Assembly: GCA_023525715.1 (NCBI GenBank) | Contig: CM042010.1 | Location: 81,841,894 to 81,905,893 of the forward strand | Direction of reading: 5' to 3' | DNA: 64,000 nucleotides | Source of the DNA: Cichorium intybus | Lineage: Eukaryota; Streptophyta; Magnoliopsida; Asterales; Asteraceae | Shown: in pieces, positions 1-11,925 of the stretch | Numbering within the stretch: position 1 is the stretch's first letter | How the letters are laid out: each line of letters starts with the position of its first letter | The notes under the pieces: generated by a model | Database searches by the model: none | Seen by the model: only the letters and a program-made list of their open reading frames with translations | Told to the model about the DNA's origin: nothing | Made by a program: the position numbers and the translations under genes

Positions 1-1
1 T

Positions 2-932
2 CAGGATCATGTTCAAATGATCCAGAATGATAACAATACAATTGGATTTGAATCTTCTAGTTCAGAAAACATAGCAGGTGGCAGTGGAAGAGGTTTCAGA
101 CATTTATTAAGTAGGGAAATAATAGCTGAACACTTTAACGAACCAATTAAGAAAGCTGCGAAGGAACTCAACATTGGAACGACACAATTAAAAAAACGCT
201 GTAGAGAATTAGGTATCAATCATTGGCCCCAACGACAACTTACGAGTTTGCAAACCCTTATTGATCGTGCTGAGGTAAAGAACTACATTTTTTTAATTCC
301 TTTATATCATAAGGTTGAAATTACTAAAGTTATTTGTGCCACAGGAATTTGGTAATGAATTTATTGAGGCAACAGAATTATCGGGAGATTTAATACCCAA
401 CCGAAAAAAGGAAAAAGAAGCGATAATTGAAGGGTCACAATCGGGTCTAACAGACGGCACAAAGAAGCTAATACAAGCTGCTCATAAGGTTGTATTTAGG
501 AAAAGAAAATTTCTGGAAAAGGGGGAAACTTCATCAAGAACTCATACACAGCAGCAATCTCTGCCATCTAACTCTGGTATGAGTAGTATTAATCCTTGTT
601 TACTCGAGCCTAGGAGTGAGGATAATTTTGGAGGCTTTGTAAGTGACCTAGCCTGGTTTCCTCCTTCTTATAGCTATCCCCAACTGGTTCCGAATTGGAA
701 CCCTTCCTCATCACTTCCCTACTTACACACTCCCCAAACGAGTCGATTTTTAGCCCATAATCATGGGGTTACGGGTTCCAACCCTATTGAGACCCCATAC
801 CTTGGAGCTCCTCCTCTAATAACCGGAAGCATACCCCTTCCAAATCCTCAAGAAGGTACAAGTCAACGTAATGATGACAAAGAGTGGAGTGTAGAAGATC
901 TTTTCTCACATCTTTCTGATTCTCCAGTTTAG
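2..932 (+). CDS. RWP-RK domain (RKD-like) transcription factor, 3' part
   Basis: Two exons are visible. Exon 1 is open from the window edge to 274; a 70-nt intron (GT at 275, AG at 343-344) follows; exon 2 runs 345-932 and stays in frame. Exon 1 carries an RWP-RK DNA-binding domain: a region with FNEPIKKAAKELNIGTTQLK, then KRCRELGI and a WPQRQL core, followed by a hydrophobic SLQTLI helix. The rest is about 200 residues rich in Ser, Pro and Asn, with a basic patch (RKRKF) that could be a nuclear localisation signal. No PB1 domain follows, which fits RKD rather than NLP proteins. RKD proteins are nuclear regulators of egg-cell and embryo programmes; that role is family knowledge only. The reading frame is open upstream of the first visible Met at 17, so the true start probably lies outside the window. 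The hallmark motif is altered: His replaces Arg before WP and Gln replaces Lys after. Confidence 0.8.
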
Positions 933-2459
933 GTTAGTAGTTCTGTAAACTTTTCTTAATGTATTAATATAAAGTTATAGTAATGAATTAAATATATCGA
1001 CGTGTTACTATAATTTTAATGATTTCATCGATTCTATACAATATTCATGTTGTTCCCTTAATTTTGTATTCCTCCCCCACTTGGACTAAAGTCCAAGTCT
1101 ATTTCTTCGATTTATAGTTTTTTTTTACGAGCCCTTACTCTCAAACGAAAACCAAGCCCACTCTGCTCAGCCAACAATTTGCATCAGGGGCAAACACCAT
1201 CTCAATAAACATGTTTCGATAATGTAGAGACGTTTACATCAACCACCATATGTTACTCATCCGCTTGCGACCCTAGTCAACACCTCTATCGTTAGTTTCC
1301 TCAATCACGAGCGAGTGATCCAGACTCTCAACCCACACGACTTGATCAATCACTCAAGCAAGATCAATACAAGGGTAGGTAGCCCCTATTACACAGCACT
1401 AGGCATGTACAGAGTCGACTCAAAAATACCCGCTATCATCTCAGGCGCCGCTTACACCTCTTTGACCGTGAGTTGGAAAAATCACACTTGCATCCTTTAG
1501 TCCCTGTCTGACTTGTGCGCCCATTAGTTGCATGAAAAATAGCTAGCACAATAGCATTTTGACATTCTCCCTTTCCACAGTCTTTAAGTTCAGTAATCAA
1601 CTTAAGCATGATCGGTCCAACCAAACTGGTATGATCACATCTTAATTGTTCATACTGAACCTCACAATCAATATTCATCAATCGAATGGATAAAGGTTTA
1701 CCACATTACACTAGCATTTAAGTCAACTATGCTAGACACTCACATACTCAGCTCCTTGGATCCTTCGTGACGAACTCCCGACTCAAACGCGGATCCTGTG
1801 CTTTCGATAGTAGGAGCTCTACTACTACCTTCCACACCTATCCATGTCCGTTCCAAGATCCGTCTCGAAATATCCAATTCGCTTCTCACTGATAATTTTA
1901 ACACATATGCCCTTACAAGGCATATGTCAACCCTTCTAGGAATACTTGGAATCCCACCCCCACCCTGCTATTCTAACTAAGACGGAACATCCTCCAGTGA
2001 TGACAAGTTGTTTCGCGAACTTAGTTATATACAATATCGAACTAAACAGTCTTTCAAATAAGAGAATCTTCCCTAAAGCAACAACCAAACAAGGAACATG
2101 CAATAAGGTCAACTCACACATTCTATGACTATTCAGTCCATATTGTATACAACTTAGTGGAAATCTCTAAGCAACCTATCGGCACTAGCATACAGTTCTA
2201 TTAGCAAATAGCAGATAATAATACAACAATGTGTGATCTCTACCAGGCATTTCAGCAAACATATACCATATGTTTTTTTTTAACATCCACAATATTAAAT
2301 ACTTAACCCTTTTCTCATACTGGCATCGGCTGGCGGTACACACTGTGTCTTCAGTTCACCCTTCATAAAACATCTTTCTTTCGTAAAAATGTTTTAAGAA
2401 AACTCTTAAGCCTCAACTTGAGTCCAGAACTCAGTAAGTGAGCCTGATTCTCTCAAGCT
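933..2459. other. Noncoding flank, then leader of gypsy element A
   Basis: No credible coding region. The first ~130 bases are AT-rich 3' flank of the RWP-RK gene. At 1079-1098 there is a perfect inverted repeat (ACTTGGACT-AA-AGTCCAAGT) next to a C-run, resembling the polypurine tract region of a minus-strand copia element. From about 1750 to 2459 the sequence resembles the leader downstream of LTR B (a block of 'agtaggagctctactactacc' type at ~1806 and ~7368, and the stretch just before the primer site). The segment 1980-2130 resembles 44300-44440. I read this part as the untranslated leader of element A, with no gag following. Confidence 0.45.
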
Positions 2460-2473
2460 GTGCTCTGATACCA
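2460..2473 (-). other. Primer binding site of element A
   Basis: The reverse complement reads TGGTATCAGAGCAC, the usual plant primer site complementary to the 3' end of initiator methionine tRNA. It lies three bases from the LTR end, which shows that the neighbouring LTR is a 5' LTR in minus orientation. Confidence 0.85.
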
Positions 2474-2476
2474 ACT

Positions 2477-4321
2477 TGTAACATCCCAAAATTTTAGGGT
2501 AAATTTAAAAAATTTTAAACGAAAACTTCAATATAAGAAAAGCCACTTAATTAATTTTCATAAAATTCCATAACTTTTAAGTTTAATGAAAACACCCCAG
2601 GATTAACAGAAGTTAACGAAATCTCAATATAGCGGAATATTAATTCAAAACAGTTCTCCAATGAAGCAGCACAGTGTATACACGTCACGCCTTGCCATTC
2701 ATGGTACCTGATGTACCTGAAACAATAGTTTATATAGGGAAAGGGTAAGCACGAAGCTTAGTCAGTTCCTCAAAATACCATACGATCCATCACATAACAT
2801 ACAACACATCATAACCATTCATATGTCTGTGAGACTCGCGGGCTATCCCTGTTCCGCTGAAGACTCACGAGAAATTCCCGTTCTTGTCTTATCGCTCGCA
2901 GGCTTCTCCCGTTCCGTCTAATGACTCGCAGGCTATTCCCGTTCCGCCTATTGGCTCGCGGGCTATCCCGTTCCGTCTAATGACTTGCAGGCTATTCCCG
3001 TTCCGCCTATTGGCTCGCGGGCTATCCGGTTCCGTCCACAAACAATCATTATCATAGCAATAATTCATACAATTATCATAACAGGTAAGATCACCTTAGT
3101 CTAACATATCTTCCTTCCTACGCATGCAATATCACCTATAGTATAGTGAGAAGACTCACCTGATTATAGTTGACTATATCGTTTATCTTTCTCGGCTTTG
3201 TATTTCCTTCAACTTTAACTGTTAACATAATAAGAAATCTATCATTTCTTAATCCTTAACTATATTATAGTCGCATCATTAAACCCTTCAATAATTCCAA
3301 TATGATACTCCATGATTTATCAAGTAAAGAACGGCCAGGTAGAAGATTAGATGGGGTGGCAGGATCCTTTCAGCATTTTAGCCTTTCGGAAAATCCAACA
3401 ACCAGATCCCAAGTAATCGGCCTAGTCACCGTCCTCGTAAGTAAATCAATCGGTATTATATTCGGAATTACGAATTGTTATAATAACGACATTTTAAGGT
3501 TTTTGTTTACTATTGTTAGAAATTAGTATAATATAACATATGTTATACTTATTAAATATTATACTTCTTAACACAAAAACCATTTTACAATACCTAATTA
3601 AGCTATTGAAAAGTTTGTAGTTACCTTATGACCAGTCGTCGGAACCTATAACTTCTTCGCTAGGCTTTTGAGCTTCCTTCCGCTCACTTCTTACACTCTA
3701 GTGCTTAGAAACCTCTATATATTGGATTGAGATTTGTTGGTGTGGTTTATGAGATGTTTTGGGGGGTATTTATACTTGAATTCTTGAATAAAAAATGGCA
3801 TGACACTTTTGACAAAAGATTTTAATAATATAATTTTGTTGAAATTAAAGGCCTTCTAGAATCAGTCTGTTCAAGACTAGTTTAGCCGATCTTAAACCCA
3901 TTAAATTCACGTTTTTATTTGATATTCAGAAAATTAATCTCAATACCTTTCCAGGGATGTATTTTACGTATTTATACGATTTTTCTATGATTTATTATGA
4001 ATTTTTGAAAACAGACTATCTAATCTGTCAATTCCGAACTAATCAGTAAAGATTGCATTTTTTACCATAGATAATCTCATTTTCAAGCTTACTATTATTT
4101 TTGGTAATTGTACTAGACTCAATTTGTAAACTTTGTGCATTGGTTTGAGGTCCAAACAATTTTCCTAGAATTAATTATGATTTTTCTAAAAACGACACAA
4201 AATGCTGATTTTATATGAAATTGTAACTAAAGTTTTTCTTAGCTTTATGACTACCAAAAATCATATAATTCCTAACACTCTTATTTTAAGTATATGTTAT
4301 AATCAGGATACGGGTCTTACA
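2477..4321 (-). repeat. 5' LTR of gypsy element A (1,845 bp)
   Basis: The segment is bounded by TGTAA...TTACA and has a primer site immediately inside, so it is a full 5' LTR in minus orientation. A TATA-like box (reverse complement GTATAAATACCCC) is at about 3764-3776. It interrupts the pol gene of element B just after the RNase H/connection motif VVKDY, so A inserted into B. The matching 3' LTR and target duplication are not in the window. In sense there is a CAG|GTGAGT donor at 3159 and a TTGTTTCAG acceptor ending at 2717 (see findings). Its sequence does not resemble LTR B beyond the termini. Confidence 0.8.
2826..3036 (-). repeat. Tandem repeat inside LTR A
   Basis: About seven alternating units of 28-31 bp built on a core of CTCGCGGGCTAT and CCCGTTCCG. 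The units alternate in pairs (~60-bp period). They are much richer in G+C than the surrounding LTR and lie within the putative LTR intron. Confidence 0.85.
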
Positions 4322-6234
4322 TAGTCTTTCACCACATACAGCCATCTAATCTGCCTCATGTTCAGATCCCGCTGATCGAACAGTTACTTCAAGCTCTTAT
4401 GGTCGGTATATACAATAAACTTTACCCCATAGAGATAATGTCTCCAAATCTTGAGGGCAAATACAACAGCCCCCAGTTCCAAGTCATGAGTGGGGTAGTT
4501 TTGCTAGTGGGGTTTTAGTTGTCGGGAGGCGTAGGCTATAACCCTGTCTCGCTGCATCAACACTGCACCAAAGCCCCGAAGTGATGTGTCACAGTAAACT
4601 ACTATATCTTCCATTCCATCCATTAGGGCCAAGATCGGTGCATCACTCAATCGTGATCTCAACTCATCAAACGCCGCTTGTTGCTCCGGACCCCACACAA
4701 ACTTTTCTGACTTCTTGGTTAGTCGGGTAAGTGGTAACGCAATCTTTGAGAAATTTTCTATGAATCTACGGTAGTAACCAGCCAAACCCAAAAAGCTACG
4801 AATTTCGGAAGGCGTTTTTGGAACCTCCCACTGCTTAACTGTTTCCACTTTGGCTTGATCGACCTTGATACCTTCTTTGTTCACCACATGCTCCAAAAAC
4901 TGAACCTCATCTAACATGAATTCACACTTCGAGAATTTAGCATAAAGTTTTTCTCTCGCAAGAGTCTCTAAAATTTCCCGAAGATGTCGCTTATGCTCGT
5001 CCTTGGTCTTAGAGTACACTAATATGTCATCAATGAACACAATAACAGAGCGGTCAAGCATCGGACTACACACCCGATTCATGAGGTCCATAAAAGCAGC
5101 GGGTGCATTGGTCCCAAAAGGCATTACCACGAACTCATAATGCCCATAGCGAGTACGGAATGCGGTCTTCTCAATGTCTTCTTCCCGAACTCGCATCTGG
5201 TGGTAACCGGACCGTAAATCAATATTGGAGAACCAAGATGCTCCCTGTAGCTGATCAAAAAGATCGTCAATACATGGTAGCGGATATCTATTCTTTATCG
5301 TACGCTTGTTTAGTTCCCTGTAATCGATACACATACGCTGGGTGCCATCTTTCTTCTTGACAAATAGAATAAGAGCTCCCCATGGTAAAGAGCTAGGCCG
5401 TATAAAACCCTTATTACTTAATTCATGAAGTTGTTCATGGAGTTCTTTCATTTCGGGTGGCGCCAACCGGTATGGGGCCTTAGCTATCAGAGTCGCACCT
5501 GGCAATAATTCAATGCGGAACTCCACTTGCCAAATAGAGGGCAAACCAGGAAGTTCCTCCGGAAAAACATCGCTGAAGTCTGAAACGACCGAAACATCAT
5601 TAAGTACTTTGGCAGAAGAACAAGAAGCGATAGCCATGCAAGGAGTATCTCCCTGAATGATAAGTTCTCCACCCTTAGGGTTTTGAACACGGATTTGTTT
5701 CTTACGACAATGGATCTCCGCATCAAACGCGTCCAGCCAATCCATACCCACGATAACACAAAGATCCCACATCGCAATGGGGATAAGATCAATAGGGAAT
5801 TCAACCCCGGAGAATTCGAGAGTACAACCCCGATACACGTCGGTGACATAAATCATACGGTTATCGGCAACCTCGATAACCATTGGGCGAGCCAATTTTC
5901 CGATACTACGCCCCAAACGATTAATGAATGTGCGAGATACGAAAGAATGAGTAGCACCGCTGTCGAACATAACAGCAGCAGGCTCGGAGTCTAACAGATA
6001 AGTGCCTGATTCACAACATATAAATACATAGACAAACTTTAAAACTATCATCAAATTAAACAATACAAGAGTGAAGGAGAATGAAGAAAAGTGAAATTTA
6101 CCCGCCACAGTTGCTGTAATAGCCGGCTCCTCCGCAGTCAGCTGGTGAGCACGTCCTCGTGTCACCATGGCAGGTCCTTTAGAGGACGATGCACTCGGGG
6201 GTTTCATACCCCCGCCTCCACCACCATTCTTCAA
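4322..6234 (-). pseudogene. Gypsy B pol: protease, RT, RNase H (truncated)
   Basis: The frame is open from the gag stop at 6235 down to a stop at 4504, and continues in the same frame to 4322, where LTR A cuts it. Order: Gly-rich linker, a 32-residue hydrophobic insert (residues ~46-77, see candidate intron), aspartic protease with FDSGATHSF (~residue 90), RT with KKDGTQRMCIDYRELNK and the catalytic VFIDDILVYS, then RNase H with an aspartate in VVYCDTS. The TAG at 4504-4506 replaces a sense codon in the QLKPH...YPTHD region. The usual MPFGLTNAPA motif lacks its Leu (MPFGTNAPA), a clean one-codon deletion. It lies directly downstream of gag in the same frame. Integrase is absent. Confidence 0.85.
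6006..6101 (-). other. Candidate 96-nt stop-free intron in gypsy B pol
   Basis: Read on the minus strand, the segment starts GTAAATTTC and ends GTGAATCAG. It is T-rich with a pyrimidine tract. Removing it joins ...ATVAG to TYLLDSEP without changing frame, which restores the expected spacing before the protease DSGA. It is a multiple of three and has no in-frame stop. If retained it encodes a very hydrophobic stretch (FSSFSFTLVLFNLMIVLK...). Splicing is inferred from sequence only. Confidence 0.6.
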
Positions 6235-7236
6235 CTACGGGCAATCAGGCTTCTTGTGTCCCTTCTCGTTGCAGTTAAAGCAGGTAGGAATCGTAGAAGG
6301 AACCTGTGGTGATGCCACCACTACTGAGGACTTACAATGCTTCCAATGATGACCCGACTTCTTGCAATTGTAACATACTAACCGACTCTTGTCGTCCTGT
6401 CCCGCAAACGGCCTGTACTCGTATCTCGTCTTCCCACCGTTCTTCTGCTTCTTATGTGCATCCCCGGACATCTTGGTCAGGGCGTTTTCTGCCTTTCTCT
6501 TATGCTGCTGGGTCTGTAGCTCAATCTCCCTCCTCCTAGCGACATCCATGATAGCTGACAATGTCGTGAACTCCTGCATGCTCACGAACTCCCGTATCTC
6601 TGTACGTAGGGAATCTTTATACCTACTAACCAACCACGCCTCATCTCCGGCAAATGAGGGACAGAAGGACATCATCTCCAGGAACTTAGCATTCAGATCC
6701 GACACGCACTCCGTAGTCTGCTCAAAGGTCATAAACTGTTGCTGCATCCGCTGCTGCTCCACCTGGGGCACATACTGCCTCTCAAACCTCTCCACAAACT
6801 GGGCCCAAGTCATGGCTCTCAGCTCCTCCTCAGTCATCAATGTTGTAATAGTTTTCCACCAGGTATTTGCTTTCTTCCTAAGTTGGCTCATAGTAACAAC
6901 AACCTTGAATTGATCTGGGCACCCGCAAGTCATGAGAGCGCTTTCGATATCGGCAATCCAGTGTTTAGCCTCCACTGGATTCAAGTCACCATTCCACTGT
7001 GGAGGGTGGCACTTAGAGAACTTCTCGAAATAATAGGCTGAGTCGCGAACAGGCGGAGCGGGTAAAGCTCCTCCGTTAACAGCTGCGAGGCGCTCATCCA
7101 AGAGAGTACGGAATTGGGTAATTATGTCAGAAGTGACATTCGGAATGAGCTCGTTAAAGGCATTGTTGAATTCTTCAGCGATGAGTTCCCTAACTTGCCC
7201 CATTTGGATCTGATTAAGACGAGTTGTCGGAGCCAA
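6235..7236 (-). CDS. Gypsy B gag (333 aa)
   Basis: An intact ORF starting at the ATG at 7236. The central retrotrans-gag domain is recognisable from WIADIESALMTCGCPDQFKV through the WW, FVERFERQYVP and SRYKDSLRTEI motifs (residues ~90-230). It is followed by a basic linker and two CCHC zinc knuckles (CYNCKKSGHHWKHC and CFNCNEKGHKKPDC) at the C-terminus. Gag forms the virus-like particle and binds element RNA. The ORF ends in a TAG directly after the second knuckle, and pol follows in the same frame, so either the stop is read through or it is a CAG-to-TAG decay mutation. This is the best preserved gag in the window. Confidence 0.88.
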   Translation of the reverse strand: MAPTTRLNQIQMGQVRELIAEEFNNAFNELIPNVTSDIITQFRTLLDERLAAVNGGALPAPPVRDSAYYFEKFSKCHPPQWNGDLNPVEAKHWIADIESALMTCGCPDQFKVVVTMSQLRKKANTWWKTITTLMTEEELRAMTWAQFVERFERQYVPQVEQQRMQQQFMTFEQTTECVSDLNAKFLEMMSFCPSFAGDEAWLVSRYKDSLRTEIREFVSMQEFTTLSAIMDVARRREIELQTQQHKRKAENALTKMSGDAHKKQKNGGKTRYEYRPFAGQDDKSRLVCYNCKKSGHHWKHCKSSVVVASPQVPSTIPTCFNCNEKGHKKPDCP

Positions 7237-7774
7237 TTAGATTCGCAGAATAAAGAGATTATTAGGAGTTATTCACCCTAGATTTTCCTAGGAAGACTGA
7301 AACACTCAGCTCACCAGACATTTTCAACCTTGCCTCGACCCGAGATCGGCACCGGTGCTTCAAATAGTAGGGGCCCTTCTACTACCTTCCACACAAGTTC
7401 CAATCTCGCATTCGTGTCTAGTTTCAAATGTTCCAGTTTGCTCTAGCCATTTATTTAAACAACTCTCTCACATGATATTACTAACATGGGTAAAATCTAA
7501 CAATTTAAGGATAATTAAAGGTATGTTTGCAGACAAAACTTATAATAAACAACTCAAGATATAACAATCTATCGAAATAAGAATTTAAGAAACAAGGCTT
7601 ACTTGGCTAACTGGCGCACCATAGGATCTTCCACTACTAGTCCTCAAAAGTCTTAAGAAATTCTTTTAAGGAAAATATTTTTAAAGAAAATAAAATTTTT
7701 ACGAGCCTCAAATTTGAGTCTAGAACATTCCTAAGAATGCCTAGTTCCCTCAAACGTGTGCTCTGATACCAACT
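7237..7774 (-). other. Leader and primer site of gypsy B
   Basis: Untranslated leader between the 5' LTR and the gag ATG. The primer binding site (reverse complement TGGTATCAGAGCAC) is at 7758-7771, three bases inside the LTR. No other gene is seen. Confidence 0.8.
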
Positions 7775-9787
7775 TGTAACACCCAAAATTTTTCGCAAAA
7801 TATTTTAACTTTCAAAGATAACTTTTATAAAAATAGTTATAAGTTTCCAAAATAAATAAGTAGCTCAAACCCAAAACATGGCAAAATACTAAAGTAAAGT
7901 GCGGAAGCATAACATGTCATAGTCCCAAATAAATAAAACTCCTAGTAGTGGCAATCCCGGTGCTCCAATCAAGCCTGAGCCTCCTTGATCTTAACACCTG
8001 AAAAATGTTTAGGGAAACCATAAGCAAAAGCTTAGTGAATTCAAACACAAACATCATATTAATATTCAAATTTACCAGCCCTAATCCATTTCCAATTATA
8101 AGTATAAAAACTAAGCAAAGAACAAATCAGTGCTTATATAAAATAGGGCGGACTTGTAGGTTTAAGCCGCACCGGGTAAATCCCGTATCCTTTGGCCCTG
8201 ATCCCCGCACCTCATAAAGAGTATAACGTTGGTGATCTTACCTAACTACCCCTCATAGTAATAATCGATTACATACAGTGCACATGTACGATTTATAATA
8301 ATAATATAGCATAATTTAAATAATAAATCTAAACAATCACACACGAGCTAACTAGTAAACACAAACATCAATACAACGGTGTGAGAGAACTCACCTTGAG
8401 TGAGTGATATAATAGATAGAAGTCAATATATGGCTACCAAGCTTGTGCAAACTTCAACACTTCACCTAATTAAGACTAAAGGTTAGAATGATGAAGTTGT
8501 GAAGCTAATGAATGAGAAAGGAGTAATCACAGCAAAGTCTCTAAAACAGACCTGCTATTTAAGACTGAATTACTCCAAAATATAAAACAGAAGGATAGGT
8601 TTAAATAATTTTTACAATAAACTTCAATGACTTAGGTTTCCAGAACCATAAAGAACTCCTCCTAATTCCAAAGGATGAAAGAGATATAAAATTTACAAAA
8701 AGACATGTCACTGTTGTCTTCAGACGGACAGTCAGGTGGTGTTGGCCAATTCTACCCAACTTGTGGGTGGAATTAGTCCCAACCAAAATTCAGAGGAACC
8801 ATAGATAAATAAATAAAAGTCTCAGAGTTGGAATCGATTAAAAAGGGCTTCCTAAGGTCTGGATATAAAAATCACAATGTGGACAATCACAGAATCAGCA
8901 TAAGCTGGTGACTGTCCACTGATCTGGAGTGTGGATCCTTTCTAACCAAGTTATAATGAGAATTAGCAACCAAACTTCTCCAGATCTTTAATTCAATATG
9001 TAATGTACATGTGGGAACTTGGAATCACTCTGGATCATTTTCTAAACCCTGGTAATGATAAAAACAAAATGACATATCACAGCAGACCCGGATTAGACCT
9101 AACAGCAAAGAAGCTATTGTTGCCCATGATAAAGCCCTTTTCAGCGAGAGTGGTATTCTTAAGAAAGTTACTCAACTCAATGTTTGAACTTTGGGAACTG
9201 GTTGTGGGTCTATTTGAGTCCTAGAACTCGATATATGATTTTTACAAGAAAGGAGACTCAGCAGTGAAATCTGACAGAAACCCTAGGTTATGTTGCAAAA
9301 TACATAACTCAAAATCTATACCTTGAAAACACAATTCCTTCTGTCAGAACCTTCATATATGTCTTGGGAACCTTTAGTTAAAGTTTCGTAGCGATCCAAC
9401 CTTTCAATCTCCGGGAATCGTCCAAACACTGCAGATGTGTTCTCAGATTCGGGATTAAAGAGAGATGTAGAGGGAGAGAGAGAGAGAGAGAGCTTTGAGT
9501 GAGGAGGGAGAGAGTCCTTTGAGTGAGTGTTTACTAGAAAATGAGTGAAATGAATTAATTTGAGCTTTAAGTACTCTTGGAAAGATGGGCTAAAACATAA
9601 AGCCTATGGGCTTGATTAATCCTTAAGCTTATTGGGTTTAGTCTCTTAACCCATGAACTTAAATTAAAAGATGACACTATAAGCCCACCACATAAATAAT
9701 CAGATCTTAATTAATTAAATTAATATAATGTTACAAAATAAATTAAATAAAATAAATAAATGTACCGGGAAAATCCGGGGCGTTACA
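7775..9787 (-). repeat. 5' LTR of gypsy element B (2,013 bp)
   Basis: Bounded by TGTAAC...GTTACA, with the primer site on the inner side. In sense the LTR begins TGTAACGCCCC. It holds a GA-rich microsatellite at ~9471-9510, and in sense a CAAG|GTGAGT donor (8394) and an ATTTTTCAG acceptor ending at 7998 that enclose a GC-richer block (8145-8215). No second copy occurs in the window, so the age cannot be read from LTR divergence. Confidence 0.8.
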
Positions 9788-11925
9788 TCAATATATAAAA
9801 CTTGTTGCTATGTACCCAGTAAAAATGCTTATGTACTCACCTTGGTAGCTAGGTATGTCTAGCTACAAAGATCCACTAGCTCTTGATTCTACTTGCTTCC
9901 AAATATCCATTAACCTCTATTGATTTAATAAGAGGTTAGTATATAATATACAACTAAACACACATTCTTATCAAAACATGCATGAACTCTATCTAACCAT
10001 TATCATATACCATTTCATTTGTTAATCAAGCCTCACAAAAGCTTAATATCCAAATATGTCAAATTTACCCTTTTTGTCCCATTTTGACCATTTATGGTAT
10101 TTCTTGGGTTTGACATGCAAATTCAAACAACTTTATAGTTCTAACGTGTTTATAATGCAATACTAATCGTTTAGATGTCAAAACATCTATTGTTTTACTC
10201 TTTTATGTCATTTTTTTCATTTTAAGTCATTATAGTTTCTAAAAATAGAAACCGTCAAAATCTTGATATTTTCCATCAAGTTACCACTCACATGTTCTTA
10301 CTACTTATAGATATCATACCAATCAAGTCCTATGTTTTTTTCATGCTATTTTAGTACATAGCAAAGCTTGTCCCAAAGGTTGGAATTCATGATTCCATTC
10401 CAATTACTTCCATATTTGCTTAAACATGTACTTGATAGCAATTAGATATCTTTCTTTATAACCAAAACATACCAACTTTACTTCATCATCATTTTTAACT
10501 AAACATATAACAGAAAATTCCAACTTGCCTATCAATAATACTTGGTTTATTAAAGCTTCTAAACTAAGTTAAGCCCATATTTCCATGAATTATACTTTAA
10601 TTACCATCATGCATTCAAGAATTCTCCAATCAATATCAAGGTTCACAAGTTTATTATGTTCTTTGATACACAATGTGACTTATATTGTCCAACAAGCTCC
10701 AAATCTCACATGCATCAATAATTTCTGAACTTAAGAAACTAGGGTTTAAGGAAATCATATTTTTACCTCAAGTTTCTATCAAAGTTCAATGAGGTGTTGT
10801 TGGTCCCTTTCCAGTCGTCGCTGGACCACCAGGTCACCGGAATCGCCGCCGGCAGCGGCTCTTGCCGCTCAAGAACATGATAGCAACGAGGCTATTGTTA
10901 CTCTGGTTATTCCCAATGTATTTCCTTTCTTCCCTCTATCCATTGCTGCTGGAAATCGGCCCCCAAACACCAGAAACTGTTGTTAGTCACCTCCGGTTAC
11001 CACCCCTGCCACCGTCTTCTTCGCGTCGACGGTAGCAGCAGCGATGAGCTACTGCCATCGCTTCCCTCTTTAATCTCGATCTCCCTTTTCTCTCATCGTT
11101 TCCGCTATCTCACTATCTCGTTTTCTCGTTTCTCGCTGTAGGGTACTAACACGTACTCAATATCTCACTTTACGCCTTATATTTCTCGATTTTGAAACTA
11201 GTGTGTGTGTTTGTGTGTTTATCGGGCAAGGAATCCAGCTAAGATGAAAATATTACACACAGAATAGTGCAATACGGCTTCTGATTTTAACTTAGGATAG
11301 ATTGTGCAAAATTCCCGATTTACCCCTAAGTTCTTACCTTAGAAAATTTTCAACTTTTGCTTATTATTTTTGCTCAACTTTACACAAGCATAACCTCTTC
11401 ATACGATATCCAAAATTTACAAACTTTATACCTTTAGAAATTAGAAAGGTGGGAATGAGCTTTACAACTTTCTCCTACTGATTTAAGTGTGAATCTTAAT
11501 ATATTTTCTGCTATCAACCATTGAAAATGACCCTTTGCTCATTTTTGTCACTTTTGGGCCATTTTAAAACATTTATACTTCTTCGTTATAAATCTAAATG
11601 GCCTGAATCTTTTTCCTATATTTTTGTTATCTCAATTATTACCAAAGTCTCTTTGATGACTTTTTCTCAATTCCTCTTAGATTTTGAGATATAAATTTCT
11701 AAAGATTGCATAATAAACTTTTCACTTTTAGTCATTTATTTCCGATTTTGCCCTTATGTATAAAGACTAATTTCTAAATGAAGTAATATATCATATTGGA
11801 TTAATAAAACGTTTTAACCCATATATTTCCATACTTTCACCTTATTTGACCTTTTTGCCCATCTATAAAACTTTTAAGCGTCAAATTATATCTTATATGC
11901 ATAATTAAATTTTTGGTTGTCACTA
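9788..11925 (-). repeat. LTR-like fragment of an unidentified element
   Basis: No coding region is supported; the 65-codon ORF at 10789-10986 lies in a GC-rich block (CACCGGAATCGCCGCCGG) and looks accidental. Read on the minus strand, the segment resembles the upstream part of a gypsy LTR: AT-rich sequence, a GC-rich block at 10800-11040, and splice-donor-like sites at ~10768 and 9840 (AAG|GTGAGT). It is cut at 9787 by LTR B and at ~11925 by the copia derivative. The call rests on style, not on a matching copy. Confidence 0.4.

Larger units (their letters stand above)
4322..9787 (-). mobile_element. Ty3/gypsy element B, 3' end lost
   Basis: Minus-oriented element in the order 5' LTR (7775-9787), primer site (7758-7771, reverse complement TGGTATCAGAGCAC), leader, gag (7236-6235), protease-RT-RNase H (6234-4322). 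The pol breaks off where the LTR of element A begins. No integrase or 3' LTR is present on the far side. The gag and RT style is that of plant chromoviruses (Del/Tekay-like), although the diagnostic chromodomain is missing because that end is lost. Confidence 0.85.

Noticed and set aside
6091..7041. Several plus-strand ORFs of 70-174 codons
   Set aside because: Antisense shadows of the gypsy B gag and pol reading frames.
10789..10986. GC-rich small ORF that might be a host gene
   Set aside because: No recognised domain, no flanking exon signals, and it sits in LTR-like sequence similar in style to other GC-rich LTR blocks here.
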